A DNA stretch of 64,000 nucleotides from Odobenus rosmarus divergens (Eukaryota; Chordata; Mammalia; Carnivora; Odobenidae). The position numbers and the translations under genes are program-made. Below the pieces are notes generated by a model, which was not told the origin of the DNA, ran no database searches, and worked only from the letters and a program-made list of their open reading frames with translations. Shown here in pieces: positions 25,192 through 35,410 of the stretch (position 1 is its first letter; the number at the start of each line of letters is the position of its first letter). Location: assembly GCF_000321225.1 (NCBI RefSeq), contig NW_004450277.1:2224234-2288233 (forward strand), written 5' to 3'.

Positions 25192-25446
25192 CTGGGCGGG
25201 AGGCGAGGCGGAGACGGGCGGTCGGGCTCGGCGAGTGAGCGGGGCGGGCGGCAGTGACAGCCCCACAGCTCCAGCTGCTGCTGCTGCTGCTGCCGCCGCG
25301 GCCGCCCGGGGAGAGGGGCTGGCACCGCCGCGGCGCGTCACTGCCCGGCCCGGGGGCGGGGGTGGCCAGGGGGAGGGCCCAGGCGAGCGGCGGCGGCAGC
25401 GGCGGCGGCGCCGCGGCCGGGAGGGAGGGAGGGGGAGGGGGGGCAC
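25192..25446 (-). other. NOL4L: Candidate alternative first exon of NOL4L, possibly coding
   Basis: On the minus strand the sequence CCCGCCCAG|GTACGGAG gives a good splice donor, with GT at 25191-25190. Reading back from it, one frame stays open to an ATG at 25446-25444. That frame has 85 codons, begins MPPLPLPPSRPRRRRR, contains an 11-residue alanine run and ends SASPPAQ. Joined to 17001 it continues in frame as [15 protein letters not shown], the same phase-0 junction used by the exon at 53004. The exon may instead be entirely 5'UTR, with translation starting at 16968. The upstream border is unknown; 25446 marks the first in-frame ATG, not the transcription start. Confidence 0.45.
25260..25305. 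repeat. CTG/CCG trinucleotide run in the CpG island
   Basis: A short CTG run followed by CCGCCGCGGCCGCC lies at about 25271-25303. On the minus strand, in the candidate first-exon frame, it reads as poly-alanine. It is short and interrupted, but GCN runs of this kind vary in length between individuals and species. Confidence 0.75.
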
Positions 25447-25730
25447 CGGGCACGGGGAGGCGGGGGAGGGGGGGCGGGACCGGGCACGGGGCGGGGGCCG
25501 GGGGGAGGGGAGCGCAGGGAGGGCGCACGCTGGGGGAGTAGGAGGAGCAGCAGGAGGAGGAGGTGGAGGGGCTGACGAGAGGGAGGAGTGGGCACGGAGG
25601 GGAGGGGGGAGAGAGAGGAAAAGGAGGCACCCAGAGAGAGGAGAAAGGAGGGAGAGGCCGGGCGGCGGGGAGGGGGGAGAGGAGTTGGAAGGAGGGGGTG
25701 CTGGGCCAGGTAGTGGGGGAGGGATGAGGG
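25380..25730 (+). repeat. G/A-rich polypurine tract with many G-runs
   Basis: The plus strand is almost entirely G and A over much of this stretch, with many runs of four or more Gs, notably 25410-25510 and 25640-25720. It lies at the upstream edge of the probable promoter. Such tracts can form G-quadruplex or triplex structures; whether this one does is inference. Confidence 0.7.
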
Positions 25731-26411
25731 CACACTGGACGCGCTGCCGTGCGCTCTGGGGGGGAGAGCGCTCTTAAGGGGGAAGCGCTTCGAGGAAGAT
25801 TCTGGCCCGAGGCTGAGCCCAGGAAAGAAGGCGGTGGGGTCTGTGCCCGCCCCTCGCTCCTAGAGGCCGCAATCTTCGGGTCTGAGGGTGGGGGTTGGGG
25901 GGGCACCCGGCCCGCCGGCTCTCCGCGTTCAGGCCAAGAGAGGAGAGACTTAGCCCAAAGAAAGTGACTCAGGCACCATTAGGAACTCTCGGCGCCCTGG
26001 GGCCTTCGGGCAGCCCTGGACCTCCTCGCGCCTCCTGGTTCCCCGGGGACGCGGGTCCTCGCTGGGCGGGGCTGCTGGGTCCCCGGGCGGTCTCCGCGAG
26101 ACCCTGGTCTGGGAAAGCCAGGCACGTGGCCGGCTCTCTGCCGCCCTCCCATCTCAGGGCCCCCCTTGTCTTGATCAAGTTCAAGCTCGGTCCCTTCGGT
26201 GCGCTGCCCACCCTCTGCCCCCTCCTCTCCCCTCCCCCTCCCGATATTCCGTACCATCTCGCCTCTTCACTCGTCCTTTGTCTCTTTCCCACCACTTAGT
26301 TTACACCCTCCCAAGCTCCCCTTCTCCCTCCCTGGCGGGCGCCTGTGACTTCAGGATGCGTTCACCTGTCCGACCCAAACATTTCAGCGAACCCGAGCGC
26401 TCGCCGCGGAC

Positions 26412-26434
26412 TCTCTCTCTCTCTCTCTGCTCCC
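26412..26434. repeat. (CT)n run
   Basis: A short CT run at the edge of the CpG-rich region. Confidence 0.85.
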
Positions 26435-26936
26435 TCCCCAGCCCCCCCACCCCACTCCTCCCGCCGGTCATTGTGCTCCTCTAGACCACGGGGTACCGGC
26501 TCCTTACGGCGCGCTAGCTCCAGTTGTAAAGTAATAGGATAACATCAAGAATGCTGCTCCATCCCAGACCTGGGCGCGTACTGTCCGCGGAGACACGGCA
26601 CCGCAGGAGAGGGAAGACCCACGCGGATCGGAGACGCCGTCCTCCCGCACACAGACCGACCTCGTCCGCCTGGGGTGCAGGAGAAGACCGCGTGGGGCGC
26701 CGCGGGGTGGGGGGTGGGGGACCCTGAACCTGCAAGCAACCTCAAACTCAGGCTAAAACATAACTCGCTCGTCCCCAGACAGCACAATTAGACCCTAGCA
26801 GAGAAGATGGGTCAAGGGCAGATGTCCCCCTCCTCAGATTCACAACCTCTGTTACAACGGATCAGCCTTCAGAAAAAGCCTGTGCTTTAACAAGGATGAG
26901 GAGCTGCCCTCGTGGAATTCTGTGAGGAAATGGTAA

Positions 26937-26965
26937 CAAAACAAAACAAAACAAAACAAAAATAC
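26937..26965. repeat. (AAAAC)n run
   Basis: Five to six AAAAC units. No attached SINE head was found. Confidence 0.85.
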
Positions 26966-28954
26966 CAACAACGATCCCACCTCCTGGTCCCTCTAGTCGC
27001 ACCCGAAAAAGAAGGGCAATTTCTCCTGACTTTACGCTACAACTCATTCACAGTGGAACCAGCAAAGAAGAAAAAACAAGAGAGCCATCTCGATTGTTTG
27101 CAATTTTGAAACAGACTGCCTTTAACCCTCCAACTTTTTTTCTCTAAAAGCCCTTTTCTTTCTTTCACTGAAAGCTGTGCATTGTGAACAATCCGAGGTA
27201 AACAAGGCTCCCTCTACAGGTGTGAGTTGGAAGTACAACACTACAGGTTCAGAGCTCCGTATTCATCCATCGGAAAAATGAAAAGATGGCAACACATCAA
27301 ATTAAAGGCATGCAGAGCAGGCTTCCTTCCACACACGCTAAAGGTTTTTCTGTCAATATAGAACTTAACTCTCTTTTTAAAAGAGGGTCTAAGCACGTTA
27401 TTCATTCATTAGCACCTTTTATCCATGAAATCAAATGTGTTTTCAAATCAACACACCCTTCCCAGTTTTCTCTAATAGATCTGTACTTCTCATCCTCTGT
27501 GGTGGGGGATGGTTCGGAGGCTGCATCACACATGTCCACATCCACACATGTTGGTGCCCAGTTATGATTTTTAGAATTTTAATTAGTGGCTGTGACTCTT
27601 TAGTTCATCCAGGGAGATGTGGGCGTTTCCAACATGGGAAATGCCCTTCCTCACTCTCAAAATGAAATAATTCAGGCCCCGGATTTCCCATCTCTTCCCA
27701 CCACATTTCTAGAGACCTTTGACTTCTCCTGGCCTGAGTCACTATCTCACAGCAGTAGTGGACATTTGGGCTTGAAATATAAAGCCAAATCCAACTGAAG
27801 TTCAAAGGTGGAATTGAACCCAGATAACCCACCTCGTTTCTGACTAATAAAAGAGAGCCAGTACCGCCCGGGAGAGCAGAGCAGTGATTTTCTCTAGGCA
27901 TGAAATGTGAACTCATTTACCATCCCTGAGATAAAACAGCCTCGGCCCCACTCAGCCCACAGAAAGCAGTTGGGAGCCCTAGAGAAACCTGGCTGTTTAG
28001 CAGCACTGAAAATTAGGTGAGTTTTCCTGTGTGCTGAAGCCTGCAGAAATCTCCCAGATCCTTAGTCCTGCAGGAGCTGCCACTCCTCGAGTAACCTTGT
28101 GCTGGTTGCTTTCAGTGTCCTTGTGCCTATGGACAACTCCCTCGATCCTTAAAGTGGCCACAGCACAGGTCCCAACAAGGAATGGCATGACCTAGTTTCT
28201 TGACCACTAATTCTCCCAATGATGTGTCCCTTCTTTCGGCCCCAGTCTGGTGGGAGACTAGGGCAGAGAAGGCTGCTCCCATCTGCTTAAGACGGCAGTA
28301 CTGCCCTTGTGTCCCCTTCGTGTCAGGCCCTGCAAACAGTGGGTGTTTTTGTAAATGGACAATTGGCAGGGCATTTGCTCTAGAGAGCTTCTTAAGCAGC
28401 AAACCCCTCCAAGGAGATTTCTATATGAAATGAGCATACTCCACAAGTGGGGACCTGGCCAAGGGAACCAGGGGTTTGTTATTATTAGGAATAGCAGGAT
28501 CTTAGCCTGAGCAGAGAGGATACTGTTCAAGCATCTCAAAGCATTTAAAAACCCATTTACCCCTATAAATTACTTACTAATGACAGAAGGGAACAAGTAC
28601 CTGCACAATGGAGAGACTGGCAGACACCCTCCAACCATGTGATCAAATTCAGTTGCCCCCAAAGTGGGGCCACCTGACATAATGTGCTCACCTCCTGATG
28701 AGATGCAATTACCCATGTTGTGTTCCCCCTTCAAAATGCTTAACCTGAATCTGATCATGAAGAGAGACAACCAGACAAGAAATCCAGAAAGAAGAGACTC
28801 TCCACAACACAACCGTCCTGACTCTTCAAAAGATTCATTGTTACTTATTTGGCTGTTCTAAATCATGAGACTAAAGAGAATTAACAACTAGATGCAAAGT
28901 TTGAATCTTGGTTGGATCCTAGAAACAAGGAGTTAAGTGGAGATGGGGTGGAGA

Positions 28955-29345
28955 GGCCCAGGAAGGGGTGGGGGGTGGAGTGGAGACAGGGGTTGAGGGT
29001 GGAGACAGGGATGGGCTCTGGGCTGAGTGGTCAGGGAAGGGCCCTCTCAGGAGTAAGCCTCAATGCGTGGCTGAAGTTGACAACTGGGTGAGGACCTGGG
29101 GGTGCAGTCTTCCAGGCAGAGGCAAGAGCTGGTGCAAGGGTCCTGAGCTGGGAAGGGACTGGCATGTTTGAGGAACACAAAGGTGACTAGTATGGCCAGG
29201 GCGAGATTGGCCGGGGTGAGGGGAGGGTGAGAGGGTATTCAGGACCAAGCAGGCAGAGCCATGTATGTGACTGTAAGGTGTGTGGATTTTATTTTAAGAG
29301 TGAGGAAATGATGCAGTCTGAATTATGCCTTTAGACCAGAGGAGA
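28955..29345 (-). repeat. L2 fragment, minus strand
   Basis: GTCAGGGAAGGGCCCTCTCA, CTTCCAGGCAGAGGCAAGAG, AGGGTCCTGAGCTGGGAAGG and TGTGTGGATTTTATTTTAAG follow the reversed L2 region. Confidence 0.5.
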
Positions 29346-29424
29346 TGAGATTATAAGGAAGTGAGAGTGGCAGCAGAGACACCAATGAGGAGGTTGAATA
29401 GCGTCCAGCCAAATGGGACGGGTT

Positions 29425-29550
29425 CAAATTCTGACTCTGACACTAGACAAGTGACCTTAGGCACCACACTTAAATCTCTCAAAGCCTCAGTTTCCTGATC
29501 TGCAAAATAGATAATAAGATAGTGCGCTTAATGTACTATTTGACACTGAA
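29425..29550 (+). repeat. MIR, plus strand
   Basis: GACAAGTGACCTTAGGCACC followed by AAAGCCTCAGTTTCCTGATC is a MIR core. The SINE at 29564 follows. Confidence 0.7.
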
Positions 29551-29563
29551 AGCTCCCCTTTGA

Positions 29564-29779
29564 GGGGCACCTGGGTGGCTCAGCGGGTTGAGCATCCAAC
29601 CCTTGATTTCGGTTCAGGTCATGATCTCAGGGTGGTGAGATCAAGCCCCGTGTCAGGCTCTGTACTGAGCATGGAGTTGGCTTGAAATTCTCTCTCTCTC
29701 CCTCTGCCCCTCCACCCCACCCCTTTGCTTGCATGCGCAAGGTCTCTCTCTCTCTCTCTCTCAAAAAACATTAAAAAGT
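29564..29779 (+). mobile_element. CAN SINE, older type, plus strand
   Basis: It begins GGGGCACCTGGGTGGCTCAG, carries the tRNA-like head and a CT-rich body, and ends CAAAAAACATTAAAAAG. The direct repeat TCCCCTTTGA flanks it at 29554-29563 and 29780-29789. Several substitutions suggest an older copy. Confidence 0.93.
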
Positions 29780-29789
29780 TCCCCTTTGA

Positions 29790-29981
29790 AACTGGACACT
29801 GTGGTGGTCAGCCTATAAGATGGCTCCCTGTGATCCTCACCTCCTGGTATCACACCCCAGTCCCCTGTCACAATGAATAGGGCTGTGGAAGCAATGAGAT
29901 ATTGCAGAAATGAGAGTGTATGACTTCTGAGGTCAGGCCATAAAATGCAGCTTGATCTCCTCCCCAGGCAGAGTACTTAGT
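29790..29981 (+). repeat. Possible MaLR/MLT1-type LTR fragment
   Basis: GGAAGCAATGAGATATTGCA followed by TGTATGACTTCTGAGGTCAG and CCATAAAATGCAGCTTGATC recalls MLT1-type non-autonomous LTR sequence. The piece is short and the call is uncertain. Confidence 0.35.
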
Positions 29982-29995
29982 AAATGGCAGCTTTT

Positions 29996-30216
29996 TTTTT
30001 TTTTTAAGGATTATTCTTTTCTCTTTTTTTTTAAAAGATTTTATTTATTTGAGAGAGAGAGAATGAGAGATAGAGAGCACAAGAGGGAAGAGGGTCAGAG
30101 GGAGAAGCAGACTCCCTGCTGAGCAGGGAGCCCGATGTGGGACTCGATCCCGGGACTCCAGGATCATGACCTGAGCCGAAGGCAGTCGCTTAACCAACTG
30201 AGCCACCCAGGCACCC
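29996..30216 (-). mobile_element. CAN SINE, minus strand
   Basis: The T-rich end, GAGA-rich body and head ending CCACCCAGGCACCC are present. The 14-base direct repeat AAATGGCAGCTTTT flanks it (left copy 29982-29995, right copy 30218-30231). An extra T-rich stretch (about 29996-30030) precedes the body. Confidence 0.93.
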
Positions 30217-30239
30217 TAAATGGCAGCTTTTATCATCAT

Positions 30240-30720
30240 TATCAGGGTTCTGGGTTTTCACAATGATGGCCATCCCCCTCCACAAATCCTGCACCAGTTT
30301 ACTCAGCCACCAGCAATGTGTGGCAGTTCCCATCTTATGACATGCTTGTCAGTGCTTAGTATTAGCAAGCTCTTTTGTCTTTGTCAATCTAAGAGGTGAA
30401 AAATGGTATATCTTATTTTCCTTTGCTTCTCTTCATATAGGAATGTGAGCATTATATTTATGTGTATCATGTGTCTATTGGTCACTTGCATTTGTTAGAA
30501 CAACTTGTTCATATTCTTTGCCCATTTCTCTATTTGAGTTGGTAGACTTTTTTTTCATGAAGGGAATTTAATCTTTTGTCATATATTTTGCAAATATGCC
30601 CTTTTGTTGTCTTTTTATTTTATTTATGATGGGATTTTTTTTTGCCATATGGAAATTTTACATTTTTAGACCCTCAATTTTCTTCTGTTAGGGCTGAAGC
30701 ATTTTAGGTCAAAAAAAGGT
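30240..30720 (+). mobile_element. Old L1-like fragment, plus strand
   Basis: AATCTAAGAGGTGAAAAATG, TCTATTGGTCACTTGCATTT and CATATTCTTTGCCCATTTCT follow a familiar L1M 3' region. The sequence is diverged and has no open frame. Confidence 0.6.
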
Positions 30721-30739
30721 GTTGTTGTTTTGTTTTGTT

Positions 30740-30936
30740 TTTTTGTGAAGATTTTATTTATTTATTTGACAGAGAGAGACACAACGAGAGCAGGAACACA
30801 AACAAGGGGAGCGGGAGAGGGAAACACAGGCCTCCCGCTGAGCAGGGAGCCCAATACGGTGCTCCATCCCAGAACCCTGGGATCATGACCTGAGCTGAAG
30901 GCAGACGCCCAATGACTGAGTGACCCAGGCACCCCA
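30740..30936 (-). mobile_element. CAN SINE, minus strand
   Basis: It shows the typical body (GACAGAGAGAGACACAACG) and a head ending GACCCAGGCACCCC. The flanks resemble an imperfect duplication (AAAAAAAGGTGTT versus AAAACAAAGGTTTT). The left border in the T-rich region is approximate. Confidence 0.88.
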
Positions 30937-31030
30937 AAACAAAGGTTTTATTCCACTCAAAGATTATAAAAGTAATTCACCCATATTTTCTTGTAGAGCA
31001 TGTATAGCTTTATTATACGTAAATCTTTTT

Positions 31031-31222
31031 AATTTTTTATTGTTATGTTAATCACCATACATTACATCATTAGTTTTTGATGTAGTGTTCCATGATTCAT
31101 TGTTTGTGCATAACACTCAGTGCTCCACGCAGAATGTGCCCTCTTTAATACCCATCACCAGGCTAACCCATCCCCCCACCCCCCTCCCCTCTAGAACCCT
31201 CAGTTTGTTTTTCAGAGTCCAT
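31031..31222 (-). mobile_element. Carnivore L1 3' end, 5'-truncated, minus strand
   Basis: The segment starting TAATTTTTTATTGTTATG with CATCATTAGTTTTTGATGT matches, from memory, the antisense 3' end of Carnivora L1. It is bounded by the perfect 13-base repeat CGTAAATCTTTTT at 31018-31030 and 31223-31235. Only about 190 bases were inserted, a severely truncated copy. It lies in the same orientation as NOL4L. Confidence 0.82.
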
Positions 31223-31330
31223 CGTAAATCTTTTTTTTTTAAGTAAGCTCTATGCCCATTAATCTCCATATAAGTAGGGAGGTAAAGATCTAGTTTATAT
31301 TTATTTTATTTTATTTTTAAGATTTTATTT

Positions 31331-31534
31331 TATTTTATTTTTTTTTTTTAAGATTTTATTTATTTGACAGAGAGAGACACAGCGAGAGAGTGAACACAAG
31401 CAGGGGCAGTGGGAGAGGGAGAAGCAGGCTTCCCGCCGAGCAGGGAGCCCGATGCGGGACTCGATCCCAGGACCCTGGGATCATGACCCGAGCTGAAGGC
31501 AGACGCTTAACGACTGAGCCACCCAGGCTCCCAT
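31331..31534 (-). mobile_element. CAN SINE, young, nested inside another SINE, minus strand
   Basis: A near-consensus copy (GACAGAGAGAGACACAGCG to CCACCCAGGCTCCC). It is flanked by an 18-base direct repeat ATTTTTAAGATTTTATTT at 31313-31330 and 31535-31552. That repeat is the T-rich end of the neighbouring SINE (31535-31724), so this copy inserted into that element's tail. Confidence 0.92.
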
Positions 31535-31724
31535 ATTTTTAAGATTTTATTTACTTACTTGAGAAAAAGAGAGAGAGATTGAGAGAATGAGTGGGAGGAG
31601 AGGCAGAGGGAGAAGCAGACTCCCTGCCAAGCTGGAAGCCTGACAGGGGACTCCATCCCAGAACCCTGGGATCATGACCTGAGCCAAAGGCAGACTCTTA
31701 ACCAACTGAGCCACCCAGGCGCCC
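31535..31724 (-). mobile_element. CAN SINE, host of the nested copy, minus strand
   Basis: An older copy whose body (GAGAAAAAGAGAGAGAGATT) and head (ending CCACCCAGGCGCCCC) are intact. Its T-rich tail end continues left of the nested insert at about 31285-31330. Confidence 0.9.
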
Positions 31725-31910
31725 CTTATCTATTTATTTTAAAGAGACAGCACGAGTGAGTGGGGGCAGGGGCAGAGGGAGAGACTCAAGCAGACTCCCC
31801 ACTGAGCGTGGAGCCCCACAGGGCCTCAATCCCACAACCCCAAGATCACAACCCAAGGGAAACCAAGAAAGAGTCCAACGCTCAACTGACTGAGCCACCC
31901 ACGTGCCCCC
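31725..31910 (-). mobile_element. CAN SINE, diverged, minus strand
   Basis: A substituted copy directly abutting the previous SINE: TATTTTAAAGAGACAGCACG at one end and TGAGCCACCCACGTGCCCCC at the other. No clear target duplication of its own was seen. Confidence 0.85.
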
Positions 31911-31926
31911 TCCATACCATCTTTTA

Positions 31927-32138
31927 TTTTTTTATTTATTTATTTTTTAAAAGATTTTATTTATTTATTTGAGAGAGAGAGAGAATGAGAGATAGAAAGC
32001 ACGAGAGGGAAGAGGGTCAGAGGGAGAAGCAGACTCCCTGCTGAGCAGGGAGCCCGATGTGGGACTCGATCCCAGGACTCCAGGATCATGACCTGAGCCG
32101 AAGGCAGTCGCTTAACCAACTGAGCCACCCAGGCGCCC
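31927..32138 (-). mobile_element. CAN SINE, minus strand, with a 16-base target duplication
   Basis: The fifth SINE of the cluster. The direct repeat TCCATACCATCTTTTA is perfect at 31911-31926 and 32139-32154. The body shares features (GAGAGATAGAAAGCACGAGA, GGGACTCGATCCCAGGACTC) with the copy at 29996-30216, suggesting the same subfamily. Confidence 0.95.
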
Positions 32139-32344
32139 TCCATACCATCTTTTAAATAATTCATCTTTATCCACGGATTAGAAAATACCAACATTATATC
32201 ATGCTGATTTCCCATTATTTTTGGAATTGTCTATTCTATTTTATTGATCTATTCCTGTCCCAATATTATAGCTCTAGAATATATTTTAATACCTGGTAGG
32301 GCTAACACTCACCTCTACCCTCCATGAACTGTCCATTTAAACCC

Positions 32345-32545
32345 AGGCCATAGCAGAGAGGTGCTCTAGGTGCAGACAATCATGGAGAAAGGAGGGGCGT
32401 GGGGTAGGGCGTCCCTGGAAGAGGTGACATCTACTCTGAACCAAAGAAAGCAGGAGGAGTGTGACAGGCGGCAAGTAGGGAGGGCATTTCAGCAGGAAAG
32501 AGGAGCATGGATGGAAGCACCAAGGGCTTCACACATGCCTGAATT
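32345..32545 (-). repeat. L2 fragment, minus strand
   Basis: CGTCCCTGGAAGAGGTGACA followed by GGGAGGGCATTTCAGCAGGA fits the reversed L2. Confidence 0.45.
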
Positions 32546-32864
32546 CAAAATACTTGATCTGTGGGTTGGGTAATACCTTGGCTTAACTATTTATTCTTTG
32601 TGTTTGCTGATTTTTACACAGCTGGCTGCAACCTCATAGTCAGTTTGACACCTTTGCTGAAATCTAGGAGAAACTGTCCAGTACTGCTTCCTCATTCCTT
32701 CTCTATTTGGATAAATTTCCCATTACGGATATAACTAAAAGAGCCTGACTTGTTGAAATACACTTTCCTAACAACCACAATAGGTAAAAAGTATAATTTC
32801 AACAATCTCCTTTTCAGTGATGTATTGCTTCAAAGTGTCATCAATTAATCTCTGTTCATTTCAC

Positions 32865-33065
32865 TCTCCTACTCCAAAACCTACAATGGCTCCCAGCTGC
32901 TGGCAGAAGCAAGTTGCAGGTCTCTGGCCTGGTGTTCGAGGCCTTTCATAGCCCTGCTGGCCTCATATCCTTCTGTTCCAAACTGCGACCTCTGTGTCAC
33001 ACAGACTCACTATCTTCTGTGCCCCAATCACCCATGTGTGACCCCCTCCATTCCTTTGATCATGC
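32865..33065 (+). repeat. L2 fragment, plus strand
   Basis: TCCTACTCCAAAACCTACAA, TGGCTCCCAGCTGCTGGCAG and the pyrimidine-rich continuation resemble L2. Confidence 0.45.
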
Positions 33066-33191
33066 ATGCTCTCAGGCACATGGAAAGCCACAAATATGTA
33101 TGGACCCCCTGCCTCATGCCAGATGCCACGGTAAATATGGGTGACCCAGCAATGAACAACAGGCTGCCCACTCGGAGCCTGCAGGCCAGCA

Positions 33192-33220
33192 GGAGAGAGA
33201 GAGAGAGAGAGAGAGAGACT
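33192..33220. repeat. (GA)n microsatellite
   Basis: An uninterrupted GA run of about 28 bases. Confidence 0.9.
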
Positions 33221-33874
33221 AAATAAATGACCACAGGGTTTCTGGTCACAGGATGTACATTCAGTTTGTACTTGACAGTTGTGGGACCTGCTGGGAAGCA
33301 AGTGCCTAGCATGTGAGAGGGACAGAGAGGATCCTGGAGCGCTGCACTGAAGAGGTGACATTTAAGGTGGGTATTGCAGAATGCGTGGGTGTTTGCTCGG
33401 TAGGAAGATGTTTTAGGCCACTAACAAAGACACCCTCCATCCCTGCCAAATCTGGACCCCTCCGAAGCCAGAGCGCCAATCTCACAGGCCACCTGGCTGG
33501 CTCCTATGGCAGGTCGCTACTATTCCTCTGTCACCTCCTGTGCTTGTGGTACTTCCCGTCTCCTGCTTTCTACCTCATTTCCCCAATGAGAGCAGGGACT
33601 CTCAGGGCTGGGACAGGCCCTTAGGCGGCAGAGTCCCTGGCAGCATTGTGCACACCGTAGAACTCATCACTGCATCACTCGGGACCCCGTCCTGCCCTTT
33701 GCCCAGTACAGTGCTGAGTTCTGCAATGGAGCTCTGGATTAAGGACACCATGAGTGACACAGGCCACACTTTGCCACTCCCACAGAGCATGCACCTCACT
33801 TCTCTCTTCCTTCTTTCCTAGTGCCTTTGGAGAGGCTCAGCCAAAAAGCCAAGACCAGCCTGCAACCTAGCACT

Positions 33875-34415
33875 TGTACCCCCAGGTATGCACATGACCA
33901 AACGCGTATGGATGGGCCCTAAAGCACACGTACTAGCACGGTCACAGAACACTATTCACGGTAGCCCCCGCACGGAAACTAGCCCAGCGTCCACCAGCAG
34001 AGAATGGCTAGCGGTAGCACATCCGGGCTGTGGAATACCACTCCACAACAGAAAAGAACAAATTAGAGGTGGTCGTGCGCTACAACACAGATGATGCTCA
34101 CAAACTTAGGCTTGTGAGCAAAAAAGCACATGCTGTCTGGTTCTATTTACATAAAGTTCTAAAACAGGCAAAACCAGTCTGTGCTATTAGAGGGCAGGAC
34201 AGGGGTCACCCTTGCTGGGGGTAGTGACTGGGAGGGGGCACAGTGGATCTTTGGGGTGCTGACAGTGTTCTGTTTCTTGACCTGAGAATTGGTCACAGGA
34301 GATGGATTCAGTTTGGAAAAATTTACTGAGCTATCCACTTAATGATATGTGCTCTTTTCTGTTTGTGTGTTATACTTTTTAATAAAAGTTTGAAAAAGGA
34401 AAAAAAACAAAAAAG
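33875..34415 (+). mobile_element. Old L1M 3' end, plus strand
   Basis: The order is the same as in the 3.9 kb copy: a section like CCAGCGTCCACCAGCAGAGA, then GGAATACCACTCCACAACAG, a TTCTATTTACATAAAGTTCT segment, and an A-rich end after AATAAAAG (about 34380). Confidence 0.78.
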
Positions 34416-34479
34416 CCAAAGCCAGTTACCATGGCTGAGCAGCCTGGAGTTTGGTGTAATCAATTACTGCGACCCACTC

Positions 34480-34705
34480 TGCACCAGGCACCTACGTGGG
34501 GTGGCAGTATATGTTACCTTATTGAATCAGCTAAATAACAAGGTTGATATTAATTGCCGTTTTGCACAAGAAGAGTAGGGGCTCTGGGAGGAAGATTAAA
34601 TGACTCATCCAGTCACCCAATAGCAAGGAAACTGGCATTCAGAGACCAGGGGACGTGCCCACAGTCATAGAGCTAGAAGCTAGTGGCTGTGCTGGGGTTT
34701 GAACC
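34480..34705 (-). repeat. MIR, minus strand
   Basis: TGCACCAGGCACCTACGTGG, then CATAGAGCTAGAAGCTAGTG and GCTGGGGTTTGAACC, is a reversed MIR. Confidence 0.6.
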
Positions 34706-35284
34706 AGGGTGTGTTGGTCCCCAGAGTGCGTGGTGGGCCCTGCTAAGGTGGGACGCCTAAGCCAGACCACGTGTAGTCATGCTTCCCCAACCTCCAGCAG
34801 AGCAAGGATGGGCCTTCTGTGCAGCCAGAGGTTTCCCTCAGGCTGAGAACTGGCAACGGGCCGGGGCTGCTCGGAACCAGGCAGCCTCTAGCGGGACCCC
34901 ATGGCCTCTCCAGGCAACCCCTGAGGGAAGATGGGCCTGGGGAGTCCTCAGGGACGAAAGTCTTGCCGGCTCTTCAACAGGCGACTGCAGGGGGGGCAAG
35001 GGTCCCCCTGCAATCTGTAAGACACTGTGGCCACCTGGTGCTGCTCCAGGGAAGACATGCAGGGAGGTAGGGACAGGTTGTCAAGAGAAAGGGGTGGGTA
35101 GCACTTCCCGTTTTCACCCTAAACCCCTCCGTGACAGAGTCCACAGCTGGGGATGTGTGTGGGGCAGAGCTAGTGCAGGGAGGCCTTTCTGATGGTTAGA
35201 GTCATGTGCCTGGCGGGCAGCACCAGGATGGGGGTAGAGCAGGGGAGCAGGTGACTGGGCTGTGTTCTGTTTGCATGCAGGCCC

Positions 35285-35410
35285 TTCCTCAGTGTGACCT
35301 CAGGCAGGCAACCTAACCTCGCTGAGTCTTGGTTTTCTCACCTCTAAGCTGGGGGACAACGGGGACTCTCTCTGAAGGCTGCTGTGAGGCTTAAATGCAG
35401 AGCCGCCTGC
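35285..35410 (+). repeat. MIR, plus strand
   Basis: AGTGTGACCTCAGGCAGGCA, CTGAGTCTTGGTTTTCTCAC and GAGGCTTAAATGCAG follow MIR. Confidence 0.6.

Larger units (their letters stand above)
24300..26150 (-). promoter_or_regulatory. NOL4L: CpG island, probable internal promoter of NOL4L
   Basis: This is the only sustained run of dense CG dinucleotides in the window, with GC boxes (for example around 25440-25510), no obvious TATA box, and sharply CpG-poor DNA on both sides. It sits upstream, in the gene's direction, of the exon at 17001-16860, whose internal ATG gives the known short protein start. A promoter for the short isoform on the minus strand is the simplest reading. A strong minus-strand donor at 25191/25190 supports a first exon here. 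Divergent transcription toward higher coordinates is possible, as at many CpG islands. The transcription start cannot be placed from sequence alone. Confidence 0.8.

Noticed and set aside
24467..25777. 436-codon plus-strand frame in the CpG island
   Set aside because: It is composed of Pro/Arg/Gly/Ala and Glu runs dictated by GC-rich and polypurine sequence. Open frames occur on both strands here, as expected for a CpG island.
24821..25906. 361-codon minus-strand frame in the CpG island
   Set aside because: It is low-complexity and in a different frame from the donor-compatible one. Spliced to 17001 it would meet a stop at once.
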